Assembly: GCF_017876405.1 (NCBI RefSeq)
Contig: NZ_JAGINW010000001.1
Coordinates: 10,367,203-10,431,202 of the forward strand
DNA length: 64,000 nt
DNA from: Kibdelosporangium banguiense
GTDB lineage: Bacteria > Actinomycetota > Actinomycetes > Mycobacteriales > Pseudonocardiaceae
Reading direction: 5' to 3'
Position 1 is the first letter of the stretch, and each line of letters starts with the position of its first letter. The notes beneath the pieces are model-generated. The model made no database searches and was not told where the DNA came from. It saw nothing but the letters and a program-made list of their open reading frames with translations. Position numbers and translations under genes: made by a program. This document shows, in pieces, positions 43,082 to 53,400 of the stretch.

Positions 43082-44035
43082 CCTGCCAAGCCCCCTTTTG
43101 TGCAATCCTCACCAGACCCGATACCCATGTCCCTCTCGCAAGACAGCCAAGCCTATATCGGTAAGCATCACAGGCGATCATCAGTATCACGGTGATGACC
43201 AGCGGTATCGCAGCGACGGGGGCTGCGCCGCCGAGGCGGTCGGCCTGGACACGGACCACTGATACGTCGCGGCGCGGCACCGCCGTCAGTCGGTGGATGC
43301 GCGCGGCGTGGCCCGAGCCGTCGCCGTGCTCGGCAACGACACGGCCCTCGCGTTGTGGCTGGCCAGACCGAGCTTGCCCTGCCCATGGCCACGGCGGCAG
43401 CGGAACGCTGCCTCGGTAAGGGATCTTCGACCGGACGGATCGCCGGCCGTGATCCGTCCCCTACGTCGGCCGTGGATTCCGGCAGGCGGCCTTCTCCAGT
43501 CGTCACGGCTTCGGCAACCAGCCGATCAGCGCGGGTTGCGGCTGTTCCTCGTCCGCTTTCGTCAGCGCCTGCGCAACTATGCCGAGTTATGCCGAGGCGT
43601 TGGGAGCTTCCGTATTCGACGCCGGAGATCTTGGCGGTAGCACGTCATTGGCTGATATGCGACATGTGGAATTCAGGACGCACAGCTCCTGTATCGACAG
43701 GAATCGGGAAACCGAATTATCTTCACGTCGAGCCGTCAGGTCCACTCCGGATCGGTTGGACAGTAACCGGGCAGCCTGCAGCGGTTCGTGCGACAGTGCG
43801 GATGCGCATGTCGCGATTACTCCGTATTGCGTGAAAGATCGTTTGATGCCGCCAGGCAAGCAATATCGTTCGTTACCGACGGGTATCGATGTTGCTCCCC
43901 ACGGGTATGTACTCGTAAGCCACCGTGGCATAAGGTGATCCGCCGAGCGGTCCTTAGGGCCCCTCTGTAGCGGGCGGGACCATTAGGCACGCCGTCGGTC
44001 GCGTGCCCGTATCGACACGAGGAGAAATATTCACG
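43082..44035. other. 954-bp region without a convincing gene
   Basis: Divergent gap between the methyltransferase and the roadblock genes. Short frames exist on both strands but lack start context and family features. The last 25 bp contain ACGAGGAGAAATATTCACG, the ribosome site of the next gene. GC content falls in 43.6-43.95 kb, suggesting decayed or foreign sequence. Confidence 0.5.
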
Positions 44036-44407
44036 ATGAATATCGACAGGGCGCTGAAAGAGGCGATGTCCATTGCCGGCGCGGTGGGTGCCGCGCTGGT
44101 CGACTATGAGAGTGGGATGTCGCTGGGCACGCTGGGCGGTGGCGACTGGTTGAACCTGGATGTTGCCGCGGCAGGCAATACCGAGGTGGTGCGGTCGAAA
44201 CTGCGGGTGATGTCCACCCTCGGGCTCAACGATGATATCGAGGACATCCTGATCACCCTGCACCGCCAGTACCATCTGATCCGGCTGCTGCGCCCGGCCA
44301 AGCGCACCTCGACGCTGTTCCTCTATCTGGTCCTGGATCGGGAACGGGCGAACCTCGCGCTGGCCCGGCATCAGCTCAAGCGCATCGAAGCCGACCTGAT
44401 CGTATGA
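44036..44407 (+). CDS. Roadblock/LC7-like small protein, 123 aa
   Basis: Strong GAGGAG site. The sequence AGAVGAALVDYESGMSLGTLG followed by LNLDVAAAGNTEVVRSKL and TLFLYLVLDRERANLALARHQL follows the roadblock alpha-beta pattern. It overlaps the next gene by ATGA, and both encode roadblock-type proteins. In actinomycete conservons such proteins pair with a Ras-like GTPase and a histidine kinase, which are absent here. Confidence 0.75.
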   Translation: MNIDRALKEAMSIAGAVGAALVDYESGMSLGTLGGGDWLNLDVAAAGNTEVVRSKLRVMSTLGLNDDIEDILITLHRQYHLIRLLRPAKRTSTLFLYLVLDRERANLALARHQLKRIEADLIV

Positions 44408-45012
44408 CCGAGACGCAGACCAGATCGGCCACGGATCCCGTCGCGCTGCCCACGCGCAGGCCCGCCTCTGCGCGGCGGGCCCCTGCGCCGGCTGGGCCGA
44501 TGGTGACGCCGCCGTCGGACGCCGCCGAGGCGCTGACGCTGGCCGAGGCGGCGGTGACCGAGGCGCTGGGAGACATCCGCGGCCGCGTCGATCGTGTCAT
44601 CGGGTTGCTGGTGGCCACTCGGGACGGGCTGGTGCTGGGCAGCGCCACCCATGGCATCGAGGAGGGCAGTGTCGCGGCGATGGCGGCCGCGGCGGTCGGG
44701 CTGGCCGCCCAGTTCACCGGGCAGGCCAACCTCGGCGCGCCGCGCGCGGCGATGTTCGAAGGCGCGTCCGGCTACGTCGCCGTCTTCCCGGTCGAGGGCT
44801 CCATCCTGCTGGTGGTGTTCGGCGAGCCGGACATCACCATGGGCCTGTTCAACGTGGTCGCCAGGCAGGCACTGTCCCTGCTCCAGCAGGCCATCCTCCG
44901 CCTGCGGGTGCACACCGTCCGGGCCGTCCGCCGCGCCTACTTCGAGCAGCCAGCGCCCGCTGACGCCGAGCACGCGAACGAGCACGACCCGAGTCTGGTA
45001 CGCGAGGAGTAA
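44404..45012 (+). CDS. Roadblock/LC7-domain protein, 202 aa
   Basis: A Pro/Ala-rich N-terminal extension (about 45 residues) precedes a roadblock domain: RVIGLLVATRDGLVLGSATHG, EEGSVAAMAAAAVGLAAQF, SGYVAVFPVEGSILLVVFGEPDITMGLFNVVARQAL. The tail is acidic. Probably forms a heterodimer with the 44036 product to regulate a small GTPase encoded elsewhere. Confidence 0.82.
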   Translation: MTETQTRSATDPVALPTRRPASARRAPAPAGPMVTPPSDAAEALTLAEAAVTEALGDIRGRVDRVIGLLVATRDGLVLGSATHGIEEGSVAAMAAAAVGLAAQFTGQANLGAPRAAMFEGASGYVAVFPVEGSILLVVFGEPDITMGLFNVVARQALSLLQQAILRLRVHTVRAVRRAYFEQPAPADAEHANEHDPSLVREE

Positions 45013-46238
45013 CAGCCGGCAGGTTGGTTCCCATCGTCCACTCAGGATCGGTTCTGGGACCATTGCCCTGATTCGAAACACTCAACCCCCGCACATCGCG
45101 GAATATCGCGGGTACAGGACCAAGCGTCGACCGGTTCGGCTGATCGAATCCGTTGTGGACCGATCGTGTGGCGGGCCTGGCAGCTGGATGCGGAAACCAC
45201 GCTGGGCACGCGCCATCAGCCCGGCCATGCCGTACAACGTCGGTGCGCCGAGGCGTGCGACGATTTGCCCCCTCGTCACGCATGATTCCTCCAAGAGGTG
45301 CCAAGGTGACTAACGAATGCCGGGTTATTGAGCACAACGATCGCTGCGGCGAGCCGTTCGATCGCCGCAGCGATCGATGGAGCCCAGACGGCGCGACGAA
45401 CTTGCTGGCGAACGGGACATCAGCAATCCCGACTGGCCCACCGGCCGCCCACCGCACCGTTGCCAACTCAACGAACCTGGCCACCTCGCGCTGCGGCGCG
45501 ACCGCGCCACCGACACCACCTTCACCGACCACCCGGACAGCCTCGACAGCGCCTGCCCCAACGCCGCCACCATCCGCCCATCGACAGGACAGATCTGCCA
45601 GTCCGCTCCTCAGGCGCGAACAGGATGTTCCGCCACCCCACAAGCGACAACGGCACCAGCCCAGCATGCGCGGCGCTACCGTCTTCACCTGCCGCGGCGA
45701 CTACCTCTCCACGGCTGGCTCGCGGCCTACAACACCATCCCTACGACCATAAGTAGGCGGGAAGCCATCGAAACCTGTGAGGCGCCGGACATGCGGTATC
45801 ACGCCGTATGGTTCGTAACCCTGCCTGTGCAGCCAGCAATACCGGCTGTATCCCCAAGGATGGCCGGTCATGACCAGCACCCGCCAACCGTCCGTTTGCG
45901 CCGTCTGCTCGGCGTGCGGCCGTATGGGCGGCCCTCGCGACGATGGTCGTCGCCGCAGCCGGCGTCGACGCTTACCTTGCTATCACGAAGAAGAAGCTGT
46001 GGCCGGGAGTCGGTGCAGTGGTACCCCCACTGGCTGGAGCGGGATGCGTCACCCTCGCGACCCGCGAACGTCGGCGGTCAACCCGCCCGATCGGGCGATT
46101 CGATGAATGATCACGCCAACATCCGGGCGGCGGAGACACGCCGTTGCGCCGTAACGGTGATGCCAACGTCGTGTATGCGGACCGATACGTCGCCTCGCTG
46201 CCGTGAAGCACGGACCACAGATGGAAAGAGAGAACTGC
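45013..46238. other. 1.2-kb region, mostly without a convincing gene
   Basis: Open frames overlap on both strands with low-complexity translations. One small frame (45943-46110) is listed separately. A frame beginning at 45306 (MTNECRVIEHNDRCGEPFD) looks protein-like for about 25 residues and then degenerates; it may be a broken gene. Confidence 0.5.
45943..46110 (+). CDS. Possible 55-aa membrane mini-protein
   Basis: From ATG 45943 the frame reads MVVAAAGVDAYLAITKKK, LWPGVGAVVPPLAGAGCVTLA, then a basic tail ending FDE. Two hydrophobic segments are separated by KKK. The frame is open for about 24 codons upstream, so the true start may lie earlier. No family recognised; 128 bp upstream of lsr2. 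Confidence 0.35.
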   Translation: MVVAAAGVDAYLAITKKKLWPGVGAVVPPLAGAGCVTLATRERRRSTRPIGRFDE

Positions 46239-46601
46239 ATGGCGCAGAAAGTTGTTGTACAGCTTGTTGATGATCTGGACGGCACTGCTGCCGACAACAT
46301 CACGACGGTCACCTTCGGCCTCGACAGCACGGTGTACGAGATCGACCTGACGCCCGGCAACGCGGACAAGCTCCGTGATCAACTGGACGACTTCGTCAGA
46401 GCTGCTCGCCGCACCGGTGGCCGCGTCAAGCGCGGCACCTTGCCCACGGCGACCACACCGGCCGCAAGCCGCAAGCAAACCAAGGCGATTCGGGGCTGGG
46501 CCCGCCGCAACGGCTTCGAGCTTGCTGACCGCGGCCGCATCCCGGCGAACGTCATCCGGGCGTTCGAGAAAGCACACACCGGCAAGGGCAGGACGACATA
46601 G
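46239..46601 (+). CDS. lsr2: Lsr2 nucleoid-associated xenogeneic silencer
   Basis: 120 residues: dimerisation domain MAQKVVVQLVDDLDGTAADN with TVTFGLDSTVYEIDLTPGNA, a linker, and the C-terminal DNA-binding domain IRGWARRNGFELADRGRIPANVIRAFE containing the RGR minor-groove hook. Lsr2 binds AT-rich DNA and silences acquired genes and often antibiotic clusters. This copy lies among insertion elements and is probably an accessory paralogue. Start at MAQKV rather than 46203 because all homologues begin there. Confidence 0.95.
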   Translation: MAQKVVVQLVDDLDGTAADNITTVTFGLDSTVYEIDLTPGNADKLRDQLDDFVRAARRTGGRVKRGTLPTATTPAASRKQTKAIRGWARRNGFELADRGRIPANVIRAFEKAHTGKGRTT

Positions 46602-46822
46602 CGGCTCAGGGGTCCGTGTGCAGGTGGGATGCGGACCCCTTCCTGATCAACAGGCGCTGCGTCACCGGACCGGTGGGCCGGGTCTCTCGCCGACCATTGT
46701 CCGACCGGGGAGATGGCCGCAGCACCAGGTGGTCCGCTGCAGCAGCGGACAGCGTGTGCCGCTCGAAAAAGTCGTCGCAGCTGGTCAGGGCACTACAGTG
46801 AAGCCGTTGGGATCATGATCCG

Positions 46823-47998
46823 GTGATCGTGTCGCTGCTGTGCCAACTGACCCGACGGCTGCTGTCCTTTCCGGTGGTGCTGCTGCGTCGTGACGTCGCC
46901 AAGGACGCAGAGCTGGTCATGCTCCGGCACCAGAACGCCATCCTCCGCCGCCAAATCACCGGCCAGGTCCGCTACGAGCCAGCAGATCGGCTCTGGTTCG
47001 CCGCGCTGTCCTCGCTGCTCCCCCGACGCCGCTGGCACGCGATCTTCCCAGTCCAGCCCGCGACAATCCTGGCCTGGCACCGCACGTTCATCGCATGGAA
47101 ATGGGACTACAGCACGCGCCGACGCCTGAGCGGACGACCGTGTGGGTGCCGAAAACGACATCCATGGGCACTGACCTGCGAATTCCAGACCTCAAGGATC
47201 GCCAGCAGCCGAGCACACCAGGATGCTCCGTTGTGCTGCGTCTCCCCTACCTCGCCATCACCGGCATGTTCGCTTTCCTCCGGCTGCTACCCACAAGCAG
47301 CACCGACAAGGACGACGCCGGCAGTGTCTCGGCGGACTGCTCAACGAGTACCGACCCGCTGCATGAAAGTCCAGGCCAGAACCGGTAACCGATTTTTCGA
47401 CCGGGACAGGCATCCTCAACGAGCACCACCACGCCGCTTGACCTGCACGGATGACATTTTCGGCAAACGCAGGGTCGCCGCCTCGACCATCCGCAAGATC
47501 CTGCGGGCCAACGGAGTCCCACCATCGACACGCCGCGACGACACCTGGCGCACCTTCCTACGCGCCCAAGCCGACAGCCTGCTCGCTATCGACCTCTTCC
47601 ACATCGACACCGTGACACTGAAGCGGCTGTACGTCGCGTTCATCATCGACATCAAGACCCGCAGGGTCCACCTGCTCAGCATTACCGAGCATCCGACCAC
47701 GGACTGGGTGGCTCAGGTGGCCCGCGAACTTGCCAGCGATCTGGAAGAGGCCGGGCACCGATTCAGACACATCATTCGCGACCGCGATGCGAAGTTCGGT
47801 ACCGCCTTCGACGCCGTCTTCACCTCCGTCGACATCCAGATCATGCTCACCGCACCGCAAGCCCCACGGATGAACACCTTCGCCGAACGCTGGATCGGCT
47901 CCGTCCGCCGAGAGTGCACCGACCGGCTCCAGATCGACAGGACCCGACGCCGACCGACTCTCGGCGGACCGCTCAACGAGTACCGGCCCGCCGCATGA
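46823..47998 (+). pseudogene. Integrase-core IS transposase, disrupted
   Basis: A single open frame of 391 codons hides a broken gene. Residues 1-107 match the normal N-terminus (ELVMLRHQNAILRRQI, YEPADRLWFAALSSLLPRRRW, PATILAWHRTFIAWKWDY). About residues 110-215 are unrelated to the family and fall in the nested insertion. From about 215 the family resumes (RVAASTIRKILRANGVPPS, LAIDLFHIDTVTLKRLYV, IIRDRDAKFGTAFDAVF, APRMNTFAERWIGSVRREC) with the D, D and E catalytic residues. The C-terminal tail is replaced by LGGPLNEYRPAA. Not expected to be functional. Confidence 0.75.
47147..47465. mobile_element. 319-bp MITE-like insertion inside the transposase
   Basis: Bounded by 17-bp inverted repeats TGCCGAAAACGACATCC (47147-47163) and GGATGACATTTTCGGCA (47449-47465), two mismatches. 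The same end sequence flanks the decayed IS at 55515-56003, so the two elements are related. It replaces the middle of the transposase without closing the reading frame. Confidence 0.6.
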
Positions 47999-48237
47999 AA
48001 GTCCAGGCCAGAACCGGTAGCCGAGTTTTCGACCAGTACAACGAAAGGCAAGTACTCACGATAGAGCCGTTCCAGCTCCGTTTTTCCTATCACGCCTATA
48101 AAGACTCTCGATCAAGAGTCCCGGAGAGCGTTTTCCGACAGGTTCCCACTGCTGTGTCATTCTCGAACACTTGTGGGTGATCTTGGCTCCAGGTCGTGGG
48201 GTGGCTGCGGACCGCGCCACCGCAGCCGCCCCACCTT

Positions 48238-49602
48238 TCATCGGCCGCAAGGGTCGAGGATCACTATTCCGATGTAGCGCTCGGCTATCCGGCCGCCCTT
48301 GTCCACTGCCACCACGGCGATCCTGACAGGACCGCCCTTTGTGGACCGATACGGGCCGACCGTGCCGGTCCAGGTGGATCCGCCGGTGTTGCGCATTTCG
48401 GTGGTGTTGGTCTTGTTGTTGAGCTGCGTAGCCAGTCTGACCAGGTAGATGCCGTCCGATGAGGTGATGCCCACTCGGATGGCGGAGGTTTTCGGTCCGG
48501 CGCAACCGGTTGGGGTGATCGTGCGGTTCCCGATCGCGTCGGGGCCGACGGTGATCGTCAGGGGTGTGTCCGTGCGGACGGCGGGTGATGAGGCGGCTGG
48601 GTGCGCGGGTGCGTTGCTGGGCGGGCGTGTGCTTGGCAGGGTCACCGGGGTCGGTTTCGGTGGGGCCACACTGGTTTGGGCTTGTGCCACCACAGTGGCC
48701 GTGGGGAATGCGGTCGTCGAGGCGACCACAGTGGCCGTGGGGAATGTGGTCGCCGAGGCTGCGACTGGCGGTGGGGCGGCTTGCTCGGCGGGGAGGTCGG
48801 TGGTGAACGGGCTTGTCTTGACCACGGCGATGGTGAGGCATGCCGCGGCTCCGACGCCGACGACGATGAGGCCTTTCTTGATCGCCACCAACTTCGCGCC
48901 GCTGGGGACGGTGAGCACGCCGGGGAGTGAGTAGAACGTCTCGTAGATCCGGCGTTTCTCCCGGGTGCGCCGGTCGGTACAGACCTGGCAGGTCTCGATG
49001 TGCGCCTCGATCTTCTTCGCCAGCGCGCGGGATGGTTCCTCGTGTGCGAGGCGCGCGATGCAGTCGCATGTCGGCGCGGCGGTGAAGCGGGCGGCGATGG
49101 CCGCATCGGTGAGGATCTTGGACATCTGCGCGTCGGTCGCGTGCAGGCTGGATTGTTTGATCTCCAGCGCGGCGGCCGCCTCGTCTTCGGAGATCCGTCC
49201 CGCGCCCTCGGCGATCCGGGTCTGCAGCCGTTTGTACTGCTTCGCGGTGAGGAAGGGCCTCATCTGCTCGGCGAGCTGCTGTGCGGCCAGCAGGGTGAGC
49301 CGTTCCTCCGCCTCGTCCGGGGAGGCCTGCGCGGGGACCATGTCTTCGGGCAAAGGTGTGGTCTCGAGCCGCTTGAGCTTGCGTTTCAGCAGCTCATACG
49401 CGGCGTTTCTGGCGACACGGGTGAGGTAGGCCGAGGGCTTCTCGACGCTCTTGCCCTGCAGGTAGCGGGTGGCCCGCTCGAAGACCTCCTGGGTGGCGTC
49501 CTCGGCGTCTTGGTCGTTGTCTAGGATCTGCCGGCACGTCTTGAACACCAGCGCGCGGTGAGTGACGCACAGCAAAGCCAGACTCTCGGACTCGGTTGTC
49601 AC
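48238..49602 (-). CDS. ECF sigma factor fused to zinc-finger anti-sigma-like and membrane domains, 454 aa
   Basis: Sigma-70 region 2 (about 10-75: CRQILDNDQDAEDATQEVFERA), region 4 (about 105-165: LTAKQYKRLQTRIAEGAGRI), then a zf-HC2-like segment with HIETCQVC (201-208), one membrane helix (243-262), a Pro/Thr/Ala linker (265-350) with a duplicated FPTATVVAxTTAFPTATVVA unit, and an extracellular beta-rich domain (355-454) ending GIVILDPCGR. Normally sigma and anti-sigma are separate proteins; here the sensor, membrane anchor and sigma are one chain. Release would need proteolysis or a conformational change. Confidence 0.85.
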   Translation of the reverse strand: MTTESESLALLCVTHRALVFKTCRQILDNDQDAEDATQEVFERATRYLQGKSVEKPSAYLTRVARNAAYELLKRKLKRLETTPLPEDMVPAQASPDEAEERLTLLAAQQLAEQMRPFLTAKQYKRLQTRIAEGAGRISEDEAAAALEIKQSSLHATDAQMSKILTDAAIAARFTAAPTCDCIARLAHEEPSRALAKKIEAHIETCQVCTDRRTREKRRIYETFYSLPGVLTVPSGAKLVAIKKGLIVVGVGAAACLTIAVVKTSPFTTDLPAEQAAPPPVAASATTFPTATVVASTTAFPTATVVAQAQTSVAPPKPTPVTLPSTRPPSNAPAHPAASSPAVRTDTPLTITVGPDAIGNRTITPTGCAGPKTSAIRVGITSSDGIYLVRLATQLNNKTNTTEMRNTGGSTWTGTVGPYRSTKGGPVRIAVVAVDKGGRIAERYIGIVILDPCGR

Positions 49603-49732
49603 GACTCATAAGACAGTTGGGCAGGGGGTTAGGAGCATAGAAACCGGCAAGTCTTGCCCATTCGTGTCACGAACCACCCAGTCGAGTGAAATACCGTCAC
49701 AACCCGTTCGCCTGAAGCCCATGTTTTCTGTG

Positions 49733-50278
49733 GGGTGTGGCGGCATCCGGGTTCCAGCCGGAGGGTCGGATCCGGACAGTAACTGGCGTCGGCACTCCCA
49801 GAACTACCAGGACTCGGTGGATTTCTTTCACCGGTACCCCGAGGACATCGCGCTGGCCGCTGACTTCGGTGTTCAGGTCTTCCGGCTGTGCGTGGAGTGG
49901 GCGCGAGTACAGCCTGAGCCCGGGTCGTGGGACTTCCAGTTCTATGACGACGTCCTCGCGCGCGTCCGGGCCGCCGGGACGCGGCCGATGATCACGCTCG
50001 ACCACTGGGTGTACCCGGCGTGGACCGGTTGCTGGGGCAACGCCGGGATGCACCCCGGTGGCTGGCCGACGCCGAGCAGGTCGTGCGGCGGTATGCCGGT
50101 GACGTGACCATGTGGATCACGTTCAACGAGGCGACTGTCTACATGGCACAGGAGATGCGCCTCGGGTCGTTCCACCCGATGATGCCGTTGCGCTTGGCGC
50201 AAGCACACAAACGTGTATACAACGTGATCCACACCATCGACCCGGACGCCATGGTGTCAAGCAATGTCGCCTGCATCC
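49733..50278 (+). pseudogene. Frameshifted, truncated GH1 beta-glucosidase
   Basis: First part: GSDPDSNWRRHSQNYQDSVDFF, IALAADFGVQVFRLCVEWARVQPEPG, FYDDVLARVRAAGTRPMITLDHWVYPAW, all GH1-like. Near 50030-50050 homology shifts to the next frame: WLADAEQVVRRYAGDVTMWITFNEATVYMAQEMRLG (acid/base region, NEA instead of NEP) and AMVSSNVACIP. The match stops at 50278, where a copy of the MITE end begins. N-terminus and the C-terminal half with the nucleophile are missing. Confidence 0.75.
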
Positions 50279-50281
50279 CCT

Positions 50282-50314
50282 GTACCGCTCGAAAAGTCAT
50301 CGCTGCACGTCAAG
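50282..50314 (+). repeat. Third copy of the MITE terminal repeat
   Basis: GTACCGCTCGAAAAGTCATC plus CTGCACGTCAAG continue the 41.9-kb element's end, followed by CGCGTAAC that is also shared with its right side. It directly abuts the truncated GH1 gene, so insertion or recombination at this site probably removed the rest of that gene. Confidence 0.7.
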
Positions 50315-50498
50315 CCGCGTAACGGTACTCGTTGATCAGTCCATTGAGGACGCCGGTGCGCGCTGGGACCAGTTCGACTTGCCATAGGGCTGTTCGGGCT
50401 AATCCATTACGGATGACGGTCGTATTCGTGCGTGGTGCGGAACTGATTGGGGCGCAGGCCCGTCGGACGCATCGAGTCCGAACCGCCTGGGGGACGTT

Positions 50499-53400
50499 AT
50501 GCCCGAAGGTAATCCGCTTGTTGCGAGCGCGCAGAGCGATACGACCGCTGTCACGGGAATTGGGATCGCCGAGTCGTCGATGGACCTGGCGAACGGAATC
50601 AGCAGTGGTGACTGGGTCGCGGCTGGTCTTGGTGCGGTCGGCGTCGGTCTTGAGGTCTTATCGATGGTTATTGATCCGATCGGGACTGTCGCGTCGTATG
50701 GCGTGTCGTGGCTGATCGAGCATGTGCGGCCGTTGAAGGAGGCGCTGGACTGGTTCGCGGGCGACCCGCCGGTGATCCGGTCGTTCAGCGAGACCTGGGG
50801 AAACGTCGCTGCTGAGGTCGGCAGGATCGCGGCGGACTACGGCAACGAGGTCAAGACCGGCACGGCAGCCTGGACGGGGCAGGCTGCGGATACGTACCGC
50901 GGCAAGGCGACTGAGACCGCGGACGCGATCGCCGGCGCGGGTGCGTTGGCCGACGGGATCTCCGCCGGTGTGATGATCATGGGTGAGGTTGTCGCCGCGG
51001 TCCGCGAGCTCGTGCGTGACCTGGTCGCGGAGATCGTCGGCAAGCTGATCACGTGGGCACTGGAGGCGGTGGCCACCCTCGGGCTGGGAACGCCGGTGAT
51101 CGTCGCTCAGGCCACCACCGCGATCTCGAAGGTCATCGCCAAGATCAGCGACCTGGTCCGCAAACTCGTCAAGACGATCGGCAACGTCACGCCACGCATC
51201 CGCAAGGTCATCGACAAACTCGACGAGATCATCGCGAAACTCGGCAAGCTCGGCCGCAAGGGCGACGCACCCGGCAGTACCAGCCCCAGCTCCACGAAAG
51301 CACCTGGCGCCCAAGCGGATGGCCCGTCATCGCCCGGCACCGACACATCAGGCACTGGCACCGGTACCGACGAACCCGGCAGCGTCGGCGGAAACGACAC
51401 ACGCCCCGGGAGGAACGGCGCATCCGGCGACGACGTCAGGAGCAACACGTCACCGGAGACCTCACGCGAGGCCAACGGCCGTCGTTGCGAGAACGACCCG
51501 ATCGACGTGGCCAGCGGGGAGATGGTGCTCAGTCAGTTCGACCTGCGCCTTCCCGGCGCACTGCCACTGGTGCTGGCCAGGACCCACATCTCGTCCTACC
51601 GGGTGGGCCGCGGCTTCGGCCGGTCCTGGGCGTCCACACTGGACCAGCGGATCGAGGCAGTCGACAGCGGCCTGTACTTCGCGGCCGCCGACGGGATGCT
51701 GCTGGCTTATCCCCTGCCCACGGGCGAATCACCGGTCCTGCCGGAGCACGGACCGCGCTGGCCGCTCACCGTGACCGCTTCGGGATACACGATCACCAAT
51801 CCGGTCCTCGGCCAGTCCTTGCATTTCGCGCCGGGCAACGAGAGCACAGTGCTGGCGCTCCGGGCGATGACCGACCGCAACGGCAACCGGATCGACTTCG
51901 ACTACGCCCCGGACGGCACGTTCACCGGCATCCGGCATTCCGGGGGCTACCACCTCAGGGCCGAGACCAGCGAAGGTCTGATCACGGCCTTGCACCTTGG
52001 CGCCGTGCGTGTGGTCGGTTATCGCTACGACGAGGCCCGACGCCTGACAGAGGTGATCAATTCGTCGGGACGTGGCATGCGCTACGAGTACGACAGCGAA
52101 GGACGGATCACCCGTTGGCAGGACCGTACCGGTCGCTGGTTCCACTACGTCTACGACGAGCGCGGCCGATGTGTGCGGACCGGTGGCCCGGACGGGTATC
52201 TCGCCGGAACGTTCGAGTACGGCGACCGCGTCACGACCTACACGGACTCCCTCGGCCACCGGAAAGTGTTCCACCTCAACGAGGACGGCCAGGTCGTCCG
52301 AGAAGTGGACGCTCTGGGCAATGTCACAGTGTCCGAATGGAACAGCCACGACAGTCTGCTGTCCCATACGGACCCTCTCGGCCGTACGGTTCGTTACAGC
52401 TACGACGCCGACGGCAACCTGATCGGGGTGACGCGCCCCGACGGTACGGCGATCACCGTCTCTTACAACGTTTTGCAGCTCCCCGTGCGGACTGTGTACC
52501 CAGACGGAGCGACGTGGCATCAAGAGTACGACGAGCGCGGCAATCTGACTGCCGTGACGGACCCGACGGGCGCGGTCACACAGTATGGCTATGACGCACA
52601 AGGACATCTGATCGCTGTCACCGATCCAGTCGGCAGCACCCGGCGTATCCAGACGAACGCCGCGGGCTTGCCGATCGCCGTGACCGACGCTATGAGCGCA
52701 CGCACGGTGTTCACCCGAGACGTTTTCGGCCGCGTAGCCGCGATGACCGACCCGATAGGCGGCGTCACCCACTTCAGCTGGACTGTCGAGGGCAGGCTGG
52801 CGTCGCGCACCCTGCCGGACGGATCGACTGAACGCTGGCGATACGACAGCCAGGGGAACATGACCGAGCACGTCGACGCCGCCGGAAACCAGGAGCGGTT
52901 CGAGACGACGCATTTCGGCAGGCTGGCGGCCCGCACGGACGCAGGCGGAGGGCGGACGGAGTACACGTACGACACCGAGTTGCGCCTGGTGGCAGTGACC
53001 AATCCGCACGGGCAGGTGTGGCGCTACGACTACGACCCGGCCGGAAACCTGCTGCGGGAAAAGGACTTCAACGGCCGTGAGATGAGATACGGCTACGACG
53101 CGGCCGGGCAGCTGGTCGAATTCGTCAACGGCGTCGGTGACGTTGTGCGCTATCGACATGATCCACTCGGCAACGTGGTGCGGCGGGAAGTCGGCAGTGA
53201 CATAAGCGACGTCGCGACGTTCGCCTATGACTCGGTGGGCCGGATGGTGCGGGCGACGAACCGGGACGCGGATCTCGTTCTGACACGTGACCCGCTGGGC
53301 CGGATCACGGCTGAGACAACCGACGGCCGCACGCTCACCTCGGCCTATGACGCGTTGGGCAGGCGTGTACACCGCCGTACACCGAGCGGCGTGGAATGCA

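Larger units (their letters stand above)
46755..48039 (+). mobile_element. Decayed IS element with nested insertion
   Basis: Left end GTGCCGCTCGAAAAAGTCGTC (46755-46775) and right end GAGTTTTCGACCAGTAC (48023-48039) form imperfect inverted repeats related to the MITE at 41.9 kb. It contains the disrupted transposase frame. A ~100-bp segment near its right end (47935-48034) is repeated at 47303-47402 inside the nested insertion. Confidence 0.6.

Noticed and set aside
45377..46270. 297-codon frame before lsr2
   Set aside because: Low-complexity His/Arg/Pro translation, overlaps a more plausible short frame and the lsr2 start; no family.
46823..47998. Intact transposase gene
   Set aside because: The open frame includes a foreign middle segment bounded by inverted repeats and a replaced C-terminus.
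48690..48755. Short tandem repeat in the sigma-factor gene as a possible CRISPR or VNTR
   Set aside because: It is two in-frame copies of a Pro/Thr linker unit inside a coding sequence, with no spacer structure.
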